Of a stretch of DNA of 64,000 nt, positions 18,429 through 29,253 are shown piece by piece. Where the stretch lies: the NCBI GenBank assembly GCA_030849465.1, contig JARVLF010000014.1, positions 186,001 through 250,000 of the forward strand. The letters run 5' to 3'. The translations under genes and the position numbers were made by a program. Numbering within the stretch: the first letter of the stretch is position 1; each line of letters starts with the position of its first letter. The notes under the pieces are model-generated. The model was not told where the DNA came from. It saw only the letters and a list, made by a program, of their open reading frames with translations, and did not search any database. This DNA comes from Moesziomyces globuligerus. Taxonomy: Eukaryota; Basidiomycota; Ustilaginomycetes; Ustilaginales; Ustilaginaceae.

Positions 18429-19840
18429 TTAGGCTACAATGGTGAGCTCCTTGGTCCGGTTGGCCGCGTAGGCGTCTTTCCAGGTCTCCCAGATGCTGTT
18501 GATTGTGCAGAGGAAAAAACGGGTCCGTCAGCGCTGTTGCCCTTGCACCTGCGCGCGATAGCGGGGAAGCTGGATGAGTGGCCAACGTACTTCATGAGTT
18601 CTTCGATATACCTGTTCTGCACCTCTTCGATCTCCTCCTTGGAAGGGTTCGGATTCTGCCTGACGTGTATTGGCTTGCCCACTGTCGCACGGAAAAAACA
18701 TGGCCATGGTGCCGCATAAATGTCAGCCTGCTTCTACTCACTTGCTTCGTGGGGATGAGCTGACTGTGTCTACGTACCGACGCTGACGATGGGATGGCGG
18801 TAGGGCATGAGGCCGATGCTGTAGTTGAACAGGCCTCTACCGTGGAAGAAGGGCAGCGTGAAACCAAACAGAGCCTGGAACGCTTTCTGGAGCGTGTAGA
18901 TCTTGGTGCCCTCCTGGTTGGAGAGCTGTTCGTAGACATCGTTCTCGCCGAAGGAGAAGACGGGTACGAGGTCGGCGCCATTCCTGATGGCGATCTTGAT
19001 AAAGCCGAGCCTGCGCTTGAGGGTCAGATCCGCCGTGCCGGGATGGGCGGCGAGGGATTCGCTGGCTCCGCCGACGACGATGGCGATGGCGCTGCCGTTG
19101 CCCTTGCGGAGGATGGCTTCGCAGCTGCGCTTCGAGACGCTGCAGATGCCCATGGCCATGAGGCAGTCGCGGAAGAGCGGGATGGTGAAGTTGGTCGCCA
19201 GCGTCAGCAGATGCGGCGTGATGCCGGGGAAGCTCGCCGGAAACTCGGTCGCGTCCGTGGCGAGGTTGGCGACCGCGGCGACGCCGAGGATGCCGTGCGG
19301 ATGGTAGCCAAAGATGTACGGCCGATCCGCGGGCAGGTTGGTGGTCTTGATCATCGAGATGGGGAAGTACTCTGCAAAGTAGCGGAAGACGGGGAGCTTG
19401 CGCACCCACGAGAAGCGCCGGCCGCCATTCTCGGGCGCATCGTCGATCAAGAGGATCCAAACCAGATAAGGTAGCAGCACCGGCCATGCGTACGGCACCG
19501 AGAGCAGCAGGAAGAAGAGGCTCAGACAGATCGGCAGCAGCAGCGCCCAGAACAGCACGCCCAGCGTCTGCAGCCGCCGACTGCGTGGAATCGAGAGCGG
19601 CGCAAATCTACAACAAGCCAAGAACGAATCGAGTCAGCGGGCCAAGAACGGGGTGCCGTCAAGACGACGCGCGGCAACTCACCGGATGACGTTCTCCTTG
19701 TTGGTCGGATCGCTGCGACGCTTCTCGTCCGCAGCCGCGTCGGTGGGCTGCGTCTCGCTCGCGTCGATGGGGCGGTCGTCAACATCGTGCGCCTGCGCGC
19801 GTTGGCCCGCGGTCTGCGAGGCTGGATGGCGAGGCCACAT
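18429..19840 (-). CDS. DGA1: Diacylglycerol O-acyltransferase, DGAT2 family (four exons)
   Basis: Exons on the minus strand are 19840-19683, 19607-18778, 18681-18591 and 18495-18429, giving 381 residues. The introns of 75, 96 and 95 bp start GTGAGT, GTACGT and GTACGT and end in TAG or CAG. The enzyme makes triacylglycerol from diacylglycerol and acyl-CoA in the ER or lipid droplet surface. It has two hydrophobic segments around LGVLFWALLLPICLSLFFLL and WPVLLPYLVWILL. Then come the catalytic HPHG block (FGYHPHGILG), PHLLTLATNFTIPLFRD, RLGFIKIAIRNGADLVPVF and FGEND. The last residues, WETWKDAYAANRTKELTIVA, complete the family-typical end. An upstream in-frame TTG was not used as start. Confidence 0.92.
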
Positions 19841-20083
19841 CGCGGACCACAAGGACGGGGGTTGAGCAAGACACTCGATGCAGAGCAAAAGCTGGGCTAG
19901 TAGAATGCAGCCAAGCGTGATGCGAGCAAGAGGGCCGATAGCATCGATCGTCGATCAGCGTGATGGCAGCAACAGCAACAGCAGCGAGTCCAATGGTCGG
20001 CACTCACCCGAAAGGCTTCAAGGGCGGCGGTTACAGTGCAGTCACCCGTGCATGCAGCAAGCGCCACTCCCGGCAGCAGCAGA

Positions 20084-20120
<37 letters not shown>

Positions 20121-20492
20121 CCAGCAGCAACCCGCAAGTTTCTCAGGGTTGAATCCGGCTGCAGCCTCCCGCGGGAGCGTTGGCTCGTGCTTTCGTGGCT
20201 TTTTCCCATTTTCACGCTTCGCTTCGTCTCGCCGGCCACGTTCAACATCGGCCATCGGGCCAGAGTGGATGCCGCATTCCCGATGTGGCCGAGTTCCGAA
20301 GGGGGCGCGGCTGATTTTTCCAGGCCAGGCAGGGTTCGAGTGGGGTTCGAGTGGATGTCGGTCGGTGCTTCGAGCTGCTGCGCATCTGCACGACACGCAG
20401 CAGTGAGACGCTACGTATCCCCTCTCCACCACCTGCTGCCCCCACTCCGCCGCTACTCGCCATCGCTGCGCCGCTGCGCCGTCGCATCCGCA
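19841..20492. promoter_or_regulatory. Divergent spacer between DGAT2 and PRP22 with a CAG tract
   Basis: The spacer is 652 bp long. The frame of PRP22 is open through most of it but reads as Gln/Ala repeats and Arg/Pro-rich sequence, and family alignment supports a start at 20493. A CAG/CAA tract lies at about 20074-20130, probably in a long 5' UTR or promoter. No other gene is visible. Confidence 0.45.
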
Positions 20493-23400
20493 ATGGCGTC
20501 CAAAGCCGCCTCAGCAGAGGGCGAGCTCTACCAGCTCGAACTGCTCTCCCTCACCGGCAAGATCGCCACCGAGCTCATGAACCACACCGGCATCAACGAC
20601 CGCGTCCTCGCCGAGTTCATCCTCTCCCTCCACGACTCGGCCACCTCCGTCGCCGACTTCAAGTCAAAGCTCTCCGAGGTCGGCGCCGAGTTCCCTGACA
20701 GCTTCGTCACCAACCTCGACCGCCTCATCCTCCGCCTCCATCCCAAGCACAAGAAGGCCTCTTCGTCCGCATCCGCCAAATCCGCAAATCCAGAGGCGGG
20801 CTCCTCGTCTCCCAACGCAAAGAGCAAGCAGAAGGCGACGCTCCAAGATCAAGAGCGTCAGCGCAAGGCACGCATGTTCCCCGGTCTCGCCATACAGGAC
20901 CAGCAGTGGCAGCCTGCCCCGGAAAAGGGCCGCGCAGCCGTCGACGAGTTTATCAAGGAATTCGAGGTCATGGCCGCCGCCAAACCCGCCACCGCTCGCA
21001 CTCGCAACGCGCCCGAATCTGCGCACAGTCCACCGTCGAGCTCCTCCAGGGACGCGCCTGGAAACGGCGACCGCAGCCCCGCAGGGCCCTCGTCGAGACG
21101 CGGGCGAGACGAGCGTCCACCGCCCCATCTCTCCCGTCCGCCGCCCGACGACCGTCCCCAGCTCTACAAGATCTACGACGGCAAGGTCAGCAACATGCGC
21201 GACTTTGGCGCCTTTGTCAGCCTCGAGGGCCTCCGCGGCCGCTTCGAGGGCATGGTCCACATCGGCTCCATCGCCGTCGGCACGCGCGTCAACCACCCCT
21301 CCGACCTTCTCTCCCGAGGCCAGCGCGTCAAGGTCAAGGTCATGTCTGTCGTCGCAGACCGCATCGGCCTCTCCATGAAGGACGTCGACCAGGCAACGGG
21401 TCGCGATCTCACTCCACACCTCCGCATCAAGAGCGAGGCCGAGATGGCCGAAGAGCGCGAACGCATCGCAGCACGATCCGCCAGCGGCGCCAACAGCGCT
21501 CCTCTGGGCGGCGCGAGAGGCACAAACGGCAAAAGTGCCGGCAGCGGCGTCGCCGTCAAGGAGGACGGCCGCGGACGAAGCATCAAGCGACTCACCAGCC
21601 CCGAGCGTTGGGAGCTGCGTCAGCTCATCGCCAGCGGCGTTGCAAAGGCGAGCGACTATCCCGAGCTCATGGAGGAAGATCTGCGTACGCCCAACACGCA
21701 ACCGGGCGCCGACTCGGACGACGAGGAGATCGACATCGAGGTCAACGAGAAGGAGGCACCCTTTCTCAAAGGCCAGACCAGCGCCTCGCTCGAGATGTCG
21801 CCCGTCAAGATCGTCAAGGCTCCCGACGGCACGCTCAACCGCGCCGCCATGGCCGGCGCCACGCTCGCCAAGGAGCGCAGGGAGCTTCGCAAGCAAGAGG
21901 CCGAGGAGGAGGCCGACGCCGAGGCCGCCGACATGACCTCGGGCTGGCTCGACCCCATGGCGCAGCAGGGCGAGCGCATGTTCGCCCAGGACCGCAGGGG
22001 CAACATCCTCGGCCAGAAGGCGCAGGACCAGCCCGCCTGGAAGCGCGAGACGTTCAACAAGGCCACAACCTTTGGCCGCATCACTAGCCTCTCGATGCAG
22101 GAGCAGCGCCAGAGCCTGCCCATCTTCAAGCTGCGCCAGCAGCTCGTGCAGGCGATCCGCGACAACCAGGTGCTCATCGTCGTCGGCGACACGGGCTCGG
22201 GAAAGACGACCCAGATGACCCAGTACCTCGCCGAGGAGGGCTTTGCCGACCGCGGAAAGATCGGATGCACGCAGCCGAGGCGTGTTGCTGCAGTCAGCGT
22301 CGCCAAGCGCGTCGCCGAGGAGGTGGGCTGCCGCGTCGGACAGGAGGTCGGCTACACCATCCGCTTCGAGGATTGCACCAGCCCCGAGACCAAGATCAAG
22401 TACATGACCGACGGCATGCTCCAGCGCGAGTGTCTCGTCGATCCGGACGTCTCCAACTACTCGGTCATCATGCTCGACGAGGCGCACGAGCGCACCATCG
22501 CCACCGACGTGCTCTTCGGCCTGCTCAAGAAGGCGCTCAAGCGTCGGCCGGATCTCAAGCTCATCGTCACGTCGGCGACGCTGGACGCGGAAAAGTTCTC
22601 CACCTACTTCTTTGGCTGTCCGATCTTTACCATCCCCGGCCGCACGTATCCGGTCGAGATCCTGTACACCAAGGAGCCCGAGCCGGACTACCTCGATGCG
22701 GCGCTGATCACGGTGATGCAGATCCACCTCTCGGAGCCGACGGGCGACGTGCTCGTCTTCCTCACCGGCCAGGAGGAGATCGACACGAGCTGCGAGATTC
22801 TGTTTGAGCGCATGAAGGCGCTGGGTCCTAGTGTGCCGGAGCTCATCATCCTACCCGTCTACTCGGCGTTGCCGTCCGAGATGCAGACCAAGATCTTTGA
22901 GCCGACGCCGGCGGGCGCGCGCAAGGTGATCCTCGCCACCAACATCGCCGAGACGAGCATCACGATCGACGGCATCTACTACGTCGTCGACCCGGGCTTT
23001 GTCAAGCAGAACGCGTACGATCCGCGGTTGGGCATGGACTCGCTGGTGGTGACGCCGATCTCGCAGGCGCAGGCGCGCCAGCGTGCGGGCCGCGCAGGCC
23101 GCACGGGTCCGGGCAAGTGCTACCGGCTGTATACCGAAGCGGCGTATCGGAACGAGATGCTGCCCAACTCGATCCCCGACATCCAGCGGCAGAACCTCGC
23201 ATCGACGATCCTCGCGCTCAAGGCGATGGGCGTCAACGACCTGGTCAACTTCGACTTTATGGATCCGCCGCCGGCGCAGACGCTGCTGACGGCGCTCGAG
23301 TCGCTGTATGCGCTGAGCGCGCTCGACGACGAGGGGCTGCTGACGCGGCTGGGGCGCAAGATGGCGGATTTCCCCATGGAGCCCATGATGTCAAAGATGC

Positions 23401-24113
23401 TCATCGCCTCGGTCGATCTCGGGTGCAGCGAGGAGATGCTGTCGATCGTGGCGATGCTGTCGGTGCAGAACGTGTTTTACCGGCCCAAGGATAAGCAGAC
23501 GCAGGCGGACGCGAAGAAGGCCAAGTTCTTCCAGCCCGAGGGCGACCACCTGACGCTGCTCTCCGTCTACAACGGGTGGGCGGCGAGCAAGTTCAGCATG
23601 CCGTGGTGCATGGACAACTTTGTGCAGGGGCGGTCGGTGCGTCGAGCGCAGGAGGTGCGGAAGCAGCTGGTGGGCATCATGGATCGGTATAGCCACGACG
23701 TGGTCTCGTGCGGCAAGAACTACAACCGCGTGCGCAAGGCCATCTGTTCGGGCTACTTTCGCAATGCTGCCAAGAAGGATCCTCAGGAGGGCTACAAGTC
23801 GTTGGCAGAGGCGGGCGGCACGGTCTACATCCATCCGAGCTCGGCGCTGTTCAATCGCGCGCCCGAGTACTGCGTCTACCACGAGGTGGTGCTGACGACG
23901 CGCGAGTACATGCGCGAGGTGACCGCCATCGAACCAAAGTGGCTCGTCGAAGTGGCTCCGCGCTTCTTCCGCCCCGCCGACGCGATGAACATCTCGAAGC
24001 GCAAACGCCAGGAAAAGATCCAGCCGCTCTTTGACCGCTTCGCCAAACACCAGGACGAGTGGCGCCTCAGCAAGGTCAAGCGCGTCGGCAAGAGCTCGCA
24101 GACATTCGGATAG
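20493..24113 (+). CDS. PRP22: Pre-mRNA splicing DEAH-box helicase PRP22 (DHX8)
   Basis: The 1206-residue protein has the Prp22 order of domains. There is an N-terminal helical region ([21 protein letters not shown]), an S1 RNA-binding domain at about residues 217-300 ([20 protein letters not shown]) and then the helicase core. Visible motifs are [10 protein letters not shown] (about 565-574), DEAH (about 660), SAT (about 692), [10 protein letters not shown] and QRAGRAGR, followed by the winged-helix/ratchet and OB-fold regions. It drives release of spliced mRNA from the spliceosome. The ATG at 20493 gives [18 protein letters not shown], which fits orthologs. An in-frame extension to 19878 is rejected. 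The gene is intronless. Confidence 0.95.
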   Translation: MASKAASAEGELYQLELLSLTGKIATELMNHTGINDRVLAEFILSLHDSATSVADFKSKLSEVGAEFPDSFVTNLDRLILRLHPKHKKASSSASAKSANPEAGSSSPNAKSKQKATLQDQERQRKARMFPGLAIQDQQWQPAPEKGRAAVDEFIKEFEVMAAAKPATARTRNAPESAHSPPSSSSRDAPGNGDRSPAGPSSRRGRDERPPPHLSRPPPDDRPQLYKIYDGKVSNMRDFGAFVSLEGLRGRFEGMVHIGSIAVGTRVNHPSDLLSRGQRVKVKVMSVVADRIGLSMKDVDQATGRDLTPHLRIKSEAEMAEERERIAARSASGANSAPLGGARGTNGKSAGSGVAVKEDGRGRSIKRLTSPERWELRQLIASGVAKASDYPELMEEDLRTPNTQPGADSDDEEIDIEVNEKEAPFLKGQTSASLEMSPVKIVKAPDGTLNRAAMAGATLAKERRELRKQEAEEEADAEAADMTSGWLDPMAQQGERMFAQDRRGNILGQKAQDQPAWKRETFNKATTFGRITSLSMQEQRQSLPIFKLRQQLVQAIRDNQVLIVVGDTGSGKTTQMTQYLAEEGFADRGKIGCTQPRRVAAVSVAKRVAEEVGCRVGQEVGYTIRFEDCTSPETKIKYMTDGMLQRECLVDPDVSNYSVIMLDEAHERTIATDVLFGLLKKALKRRPDLKLIVTSATLDAEKFSTYFFGCPIFTIPGRTYPVEILYTKEPEPDYLDAALITVMQIHLSEPTGDVLVFLTGQEEIDTSCEILFERMKALGPSVPELIILPVYSALPSEMQTKIFEPTPAGARKVILATNIAETSITIDGIYYVVDPGFVKQNAYDPRLGMDSLVVTPISQAQARQRAGRAGRTGPGKCYRLYTEAAYRNEMLPNSIPDIQRQNLASTILALKAMGVNDLVNFDFMDPPPAQTLLTALESLYALSALDDEGLLTRLGRKMADFPMEPMMSKMLIASVDLGCSEEMLSIVAMLSVQNVFYRPKDKQTQADAKKAKFFQPEGDHLTLLSVYNGWAASKFSMPWCMDNFVQGRSVRRAQEVRKQLVGIMDRYSHDVVSCGKNYNRVRKAICSGYFRNAAKKDPQEGYKSLAEAGGTVYIHPSSALFNRAPEYCVYHEVVLTTREYMREVTAIEPKWLVEVAPRFFRPADAMNISKRKRQEKIQPLFDRFAKHQDEWRLSKVKRVGKSSQTFG

Positions 24114-24487
24114 CGCGCGCACGCAAAAGCAATCCCAACAGAGTGAACAAAGTATGCAAAGCGGTGGCCGACGGGGTGCTTTCAGACTGATGGCACGAGG
24201 CGATGTGCCGGTGGGCGAGAAGGTGGGGGGGTTTCAAAGGGGTTTAGGTCGGTCAATTTGTCCACGGGTGGGGGTCGGCGAATTGCCGAGCGACGCGGAG
24301 TTGATCCGAGGCAAATTCAATCTCATTGGCGTTTGGCGGCAGAGGGTTGCGATAAAAGTCGGGATTTCGCCGGCGCTTATCTGGACGTGTTGCGAGTCAT
24401 TTGTGCTGGGCTGCTTTTTCACCTCTTGCCCCCACCATCTCACCTTTTTTTTTTTTTCTCCCCTGCTCGTGGTCATTGCTTTGCATC
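24114..24487 (+). promoter_or_regulatory. Spacer upstream of the FAD oxidase
   Basis: This 374-bp spacer lies between tandem genes. A run of eleven T residues sits at about 24446-24456 inside a pyrimidine-rich tract about 30 bp before the start codon at 24488, a common layout for fungal leaders. I see no gene in it. Confidence 0.4.
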
Positions 24488-25939
24488 ATGGGCGAGAAGT
24501 ACGACTACGTGATTGTCGGAGCCGGGGTGAACGGGACGTCGATCGCGGCGGCGCTGGCGGCGCACGGCTTCCGCGTCTGCGTGGTGGAGCGATCCGACGA
24601 CGGCTACGTCGCCGCCGACGGAGCCTCGCACGACCTCAACAAGATCGTGCGCGCCGACTATACGGATGCCAACTTCTGTACGCTCGCCAAGGAGGCGATT
24701 GCGCGCTGGCGCGCCTCGCCCATCCTCGCGCGCTTCTACCACGAGGTGGGCGTGCTCTTTCGCTCCTCGGACTCGGGCGAGGTTTGGGGCGTCGAGGAGG
24801 GTAGTGCAGAGACCTACGTTGCCAACGGTCTAGCCCACGCGATGCTCGACAAGGATCGTCATCTCGAGGTCTTTCCCGATGCGGAGAAACGCACTGCCTA
24901 CAAGCTGCATCGAGACGCCGAGGTGGACGAGATCCTAGGCGCGGCTAGCCAATGCAAGGGCAAAGGCTTGACGGGCATGGGCAAGGTTCAGACGGGATAC
25001 TTTAATCCACGTGCTGGATGGGCCGAGGCGAACAATGCGACGCGCGCGCTGCTCGACCATGCGAGATCGCTCGGCGTCCACCTGGAGCCCAACACGCCGA
25101 TCAGCGGGCTCGTCTACGACCATGCCAAGGTATCGGGCGTGAGGACCGAGGATGGACGAACGATCCTGGGTGACAATGTAGTTCTTGCCACGGGAGCATG
25201 GACGGCATCGCTTCTGTCGACGCTGTTGCCGGGCAAGAACGAGTGGATGACGCGACCGAGTGCACAGTGCGTGGCCGTCATGCGTCTCACCGCCGCCGAG
25301 GCCGAAAAGTTGGCGGGGACGCCAGTGATCATCAACTTTGCCACGGGGTTCTACCAGTTTGAACCCACGCCGACCGGCGATCCGGACGAATGGCACATGA
25401 AGATCGCCATCCACTCCAACGGGTTCCTCCACCCTCAACCCAGTCCTGCCTACAACGGAAGCTACCCGGGTTTCACCTCGAACCAGAGTGGTGAAGTTGA
25501 CTCGTACGGGATGGCGGAAGCTTCGATTCCACCCAACCAGCTCGAGCTCATGTTGTGCGAACTCGGCCACATCTGGCCCGCGCTGGCACGACGAGAAAAG
25601 GTGGTGACTACGCGCGTCTGCTGGTACTCGGACACGCTGGATGAAAACTGGCTCATCGACCGTCTCTCCAACCACCCCTGTTCGCCCAAAGGTGCAGAGA
25701 ACGTTTGGATCGTCAGTGGAGATAGCGGCCACGCGTTCAAATTCCTCCCCCTCATCGGAGACATCTTCCTAGCCACCGCAAAAATCATCCCAAACACAAG
25801 AGCCATCGACCTCGCCAAGTTCACCTTCCAACACCACGCTGCCACCCACAAGGCCTGCCAAAACGGCCAGCCCGTCACGCCCGCCGATAGCAACCGCGCC
25901 CACTCCACTCCTCTCCAAAACGCCCGTGCCCGCCTCTAA
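24488..25939 (+). CDS. FAD-dependent amine oxidase (sarcosine/pipecolate/fructosyl-amino-acid oxidase family), predicted peroxisomal
   Basis: The 483-residue protein begins with the dinucleotide-binding motif YVIVGAGVNGTSIAAALA, and a typical Glu at the end of strand 2 (CVVER). Family-typical elements follow: DLNKIVRADY near residue 50, VLATGAWTASLL, and the C-terminal FAD contacts around WIVSGDSGHAFKFLPLIG. These indicate the MSOX/PIPOX/FAOX (DAO-like) family, which oxidises secondary amino acids or glycated amino acids and yields H2O2. The last three residues are ARL, a peroxisomal PTS1-type signal ([SAC][KRH][LM]), consistent with family members in peroxisomes. The substrate cannot be decided from sequence. 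The start at 24488 (MGEKYDYVIVG) is the natural one. Confidence 0.88.
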   Translation: MGEKYDYVIVGAGVNGTSIAAALAAHGFRVCVVERSDDGYVAADGASHDLNKIVRADYTDANFCTLAKEAIARWRASPILARFYHEVGVLFRSSDSGEVWGVEEGSAETYVANGLAHAMLDKDRHLEVFPDAEKRTAYKLHRDAEVDEILGAASQCKGKGLTGMGKVQTGYFNPRAGWAEANNATRALLDHARSLGVHLEPNTPISGLVYDHAKVSGVRTEDGRTILGDNVVLATGAWTASLLSTLLPGKNEWMTRPSAQCVAVMRLTAAEAEKLAGTPVIINFATGFYQFEPTPTGDPDEWHMKIAIHSNGFLHPQPSPAYNGSYPGFTSNQSGEVDSYGMAEASIPPNQLELMLCELGHIWPALARREKVVTTRVCWYSDTLDENWLIDRLSNHPCSPKGAENVWIVSGDSGHAFKFLPLIGDIFLATAKIIPNTRAIDLAKFTFQHHAATHKACQNGQPVTPADSNRAHSTPLQNARARL

Positions 25940-26142
25940 ACTCTTCCATCCCCCCTCCCTTCCCGCCACTCTCTCCCCTCGTCACTCCTCTTTTCGTCAC
26001 TCTTCTCCCCCTTCAACCACTTTGCTTTGTCGTTGTGGTTGTGGCAGTGGGTAACTTAGCAATGCCGTAAGATCGCAAGTGTTTCGATGAAGAATGGGGG
26101 ATTTCTTTTCCCCGGATGTGCATGCGGCAAGCGGGCGCAGGG

Positions 26143-28674
26143 TTACATGATGGAGCATTCCGACTCTGCGTCCTTGCGGGTGGGTCTTGCGCCCTTCTTT
26201 GCGGCCTGGCCCTTGAGCTTCTTGAGTTCGGTGAGGCGCTGCATGGCGCGCTTGTTGCCCTGCGCGGCCGCGCGCATGTACCAACGCTTTGCCTCGTCCA
26301 GATTGGCGTTGACGCCGATGCCGACCTCTGAATAGTAACCGACGGCATACTCTGCCTTTGGGATGCCCTTGCTCGCGGCCCTCCTGGCCCAGAGATACGC
26401 CTCGGAGTCGCTCTGCTTCAACACGCCCTCGCTGCCGGTGAGATACCAGCCAGAGAGCGCGAGCTCCGACTCGCCATCGCCGCGACCCGCCGCCTTTGTA
26501 TACCACGCGATGCTACGACGCGGATCGACGGGACACGTGAGATGGCCGTACTCGTACGCCGAGCCGAGCTTGAACTGCGAAGGCGCATATCCGAGTTGCG
26601 CGGCCTGGGTGAAGAGCTCGCGCGCATACGCCTCGTCGTGAAGCACCACGCCGTTGGTCGGCTTTTCGTGCAGCAGACCCAGCTCGTGCAGCGCATGCGG
26701 ATTGTCGTCGTCCGCCTGCGCCGCTGCGCGCTTGAGCCAGACGATCGCCTCGCGCACGTTGCGCGGCTGCCCCAGCATGCCGTTTAGCAACACCATCCCG
26801 AGCTTGTACATGCCCGCCGTATCGCCCAACGCCGACGCCTTGCGGTAGAACAAGACCGCACGGTGATGATCCCTCCTCGTCCCCGCACCCACCTCGTTGC
26901 ACACCGCCGTACGGTAGGTCGCCGCCGGATGGTTCTGCTTGCTCGCCTGGACGTAGAGGTTGTACGCCTTCTCGTGGTCGACCTGCAGCCCGAGACTGCC
27001 GTTGCCAAAGCAGTTGGCGAGGAAGAACTGCGCCTCGGCATACGGCGGCTTGCCCAACCCCATGCCCGTCGTCGCTAGTCGCTTGATCAGCTTGAGACTC
27101 TCGGAGAGCAGCGTATCGCGGTACTTGCGCTGCTGCTTGGGCCCGTCGGCCGGATCGTGCACCTTCTTGGCCGCCTCGATGAGGTACTTTGCAAAGGCGA
27201 ACTGCGCCTCGGGGTCCGGATCGCCCTTCATGCGACCGCGGTACTCGGCGACGAACGACTTGTTGAACGGCAGCGTCTGCTGCGGCGCGGCGTCCTTCGA
27301 CTTGCGCCGCGGATTCGTCGACGCCATGCCCGCCAGCGATCCGCTGTTGGCCGACATCATGGATAGCTGCGTCGCCTGCCGCGTCAGCAGGCCCGACCGC
27401 GCCGCTGGCGCACCCACCAGCGGCATCATGGCCGGCGACGCCGACGCGTACGGATCCGCTCCGGGAGGGAAGCCGGGTGCCGCACCCTCTGGGAAGCCGA
27501 GATAGCCCGACGCAGCGGCAAAGTACGCATTCGTGTCGTATGCCGACCCACCAGCCGGCGCCGCCGCCGAGCCGTACGGTGCATGCGCACCCGCACCCGA
27601 GAACGGATAGCCGGCCGAGGCGTGCAGTGCCTGCGGCTGGAAGCCCGGATAGCCTGCGCCAGGCGGACCCATGTGCGACGACGCGCCGCCGGCATAGTAC
27701 GCAGCGGCGGCGTTGGGATCCCACGAGACATGGCTGCCATCGAGGCTGGCGGCGGCAGCATCGTATTCGCCCGGAGCCGAGTGCTGTCGTGCGCCCGAGG
27801 CGTAGTGCGCGTGCGAGGCGGCGGCAGCGTGATGACTCGAGTGGTCGGTGTTGGAGGGCGCCGAAGTTGCAGCGGCGGTGGCAGCGTTGGGATCGAGGTC
27901 AGCCGCGGCCTGGTCGACGTGGTCGGCGATGGCGGCGAGCGAGTTTTCGGGCTGCACCTCTGCGGCGGACTGGTGGATCTCCTGGTTGGCATACATGGCG
28001 TTGGCGCGCACCGAGGCGGCGCTGGCGACGCCCTTTGTCGAGGCGGCCGCGGGCGACTTTGCGCGCTGCGCGCCGAGCTTGGGGGTGCCGTAGAGGTTCA
28101 TGTTGGTGAAGGCGTCGCCGAGGTCGTCTGCGAGCGGCGGTGCGCGCGCCGACGGATCGGCGACGGGACCGAGCGCGGGCATCGAGATGTTGGACTGCGC
28201 ATACATGGCTGGAGCGATGGCGGGCGCTGGTGCGTAGTAGGCCGCGTTGTTGGCCGGATTCAGCGCGGCCGAGTGGGCGTGCTCGGGATAGTTGCTGCTG
28301 GTATGGCGTGGTGGACGATACGCCGCACTCGGCGGGGAAGGCTGTGCCCCCGAATTGTAGTGCTGCTGCTGTTGCTGCTGCTGTTGCTGCTGCTGCTGCG
28401 GTTGCTGCTGATGCTGGTGGTGGTGGTGGTGGTGGTGGTGGTAGGCCTGGTACTGGTTGGGGTATGCTTGGTGGACGTGCTGGTTGGGCGGATTTGTGGT
28501 GTTGGACGAGTAGTAGGATTGGGAGCCGGAGGAGCCTACGCTGCCGGCTGTGCGGGAGAGCGAGGGATGTGGGCTCGAGGCCGAGGCGGTGGGGTGGAAC
28601 GAGTCGGGGTAGTCGTAGTTGGAGGCGTAGGCCGCCGAGAGCGACTCGTGCGACTCGGCGGTAGGCATGGCCAT
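26143..28674 (-). CDS. SKT5: SKT5/CHS4-like activator of chitin synthase III, Sel1 repeats with a CaaX box
   Basis: The 843-residue protein has a long disordered N-terminal half with a Gln tract and a His tract (codons at about 28360-28440). The C-terminal half consists of Sel1-like TPR repeats, such as AEAQFFLANCFGNGSLG, AMYKLG-type and ALHELGLLHE, from about residue 500 to 820. The chain ends in CSIM, a CaaX box for farnesylation. Yeast Chs4 also ends in a CaaX motif and activates and anchors chitin synthase 3 at the bud neck. Membrane association through the lipid is therefore predicted. The first ATG in frame is at 28674, and codons upstream to 28746 have only a TTG. The gene is intronless and converges with the FAD oxidase gene. 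Confidence 0.9.
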   Translation of the reverse strand: MAMPTAESHESLSAAYASNYDYPDSFHPTASASSPHPSLSRTAGSVGSSGSQSYYSSNTTNPPNQHVHQAYPNQYQAYHHHHHHHHQHQQQPQQQQQQQQQQQQHYNSGAQPSPPSAAYRPPRHTSSNYPEHAHSAALNPANNAAYYAPAPAIAPAMYAQSNISMPALGPVADPSARAPPLADDLGDAFTNMNLYGTPKLGAQRAKSPAAASTKGVASAASVRANAMYANQEIHQSAAEVQPENSLAAIADHVDQAAADLDPNAATAAATSAPSNTDHSSHHAAAASHAHYASGARQHSAPGEYDAAAASLDGSHVSWDPNAAAAYYAGGASSHMGPPGAGYPGFQPQALHASAGYPFSGAGAHAPYGSAAAPAGGSAYDTNAYFAAASGYLGFPEGAAPGFPPGADPYASASPAMMPLVGAPAARSGLLTRQATQLSMMSANSGSLAGMASTNPRRKSKDAAPQQTLPFNKSFVAEYRGRMKGDPDPEAQFAFAKYLIEAAKKVHDPADGPKQQRKYRDTLLSESLKLIKRLATTGMGLGKPPYAEAQFFLANCFGNGSLGLQVDHEKAYNLYVQASKQNHPAATYRTAVCNEVGAGTRRDHHRAVLFYRKASALGDTAGMYKLGMVLLNGMLGQPRNVREAIVWLKRAAAQADDDNPHALHELGLLHEKPTNGVVLHDEAYARELFTQAAQLGYAPSQFKLGSAYEYGHLTCPVDPRRSIAWYTKAAGRGDGESELALSGWYLTGSEGVLKQSDSEAYLWARRAASKGIPKAEYAVGYYSEVGIGVNANLDEAKRWYMRAAAQGNKRAMQRLTELKKLKGQAAKKGARPTRKDAESECSIM

Positions 28675-29253
28675 GGCTGCGGCTGCGTGCGCAATGCGTG
28701 CGCAATGCGTGCGCAAGGGAGTGCTGTGCGTGTGTGTGTGCGGCAAGAGGAGGGGCTAGCTGAAGCCGGGGCGCGTCGACATTGGAAGTGGGGTGGGCGT
28801 GCGCCGTCTGGGCGTGGGTGCGAATGCCGATACAGCGAGCTGCGCAGCTGTGGCAGAAGCCCTAGACGCGGTGCTCAAGCAGAAGGCGTAGCAGCGTGGT
28901 GGGTCGATGGTTACCGATGCTGGCGATGACGAGGGTGGGGATGTGGGTGGTTGGCGGGAGAGAGGGCGAGAGCACACGCTCTCTCTCTCTCTCTCGATTG
29001 TCTCGCACGCGGCGAGTCTGTGTGACAGGAGCGGCTGTGACAGGAGCGACTGTCACTCTCTGAGCCAAGCAAAGCCAACACTCACAGACTCGCACTCGCA
29101 CTCGCACTCGTCTTTGTACGAAGCGTCGGTCTCACATCAGCGCGATTTAATAAGTTGGCCGAAGAAGAGCCCGAAAGCCGCCGCCGCCTTGTTGGTTTGG
29201 GAAGCGCTCCTTCTTCTCCCAACCCCATTGGCATTGCTCGTCTGGCTGGCGCA
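28675..29253. promoter_or_regulatory. Divergent promoter region between SKT5 and the RWD gene
   Basis: The region is 579 bp long. It contains a CT dinucleotide run (about 28979-28996) and a twice-repeated tgacaggagcg motif (about 29030-29055). In-frame codons upstream of the RWD gene lack an ATG. No further gene is visible. Confidence 0.45.

Noticed and set aside
19878..20492. N-terminal extension of PRP22 with Gln repeats
   Set aside because: It is encoded by a CAG tract and Arg/Pro-rich noise. The family-typical N terminus begins at 20493.
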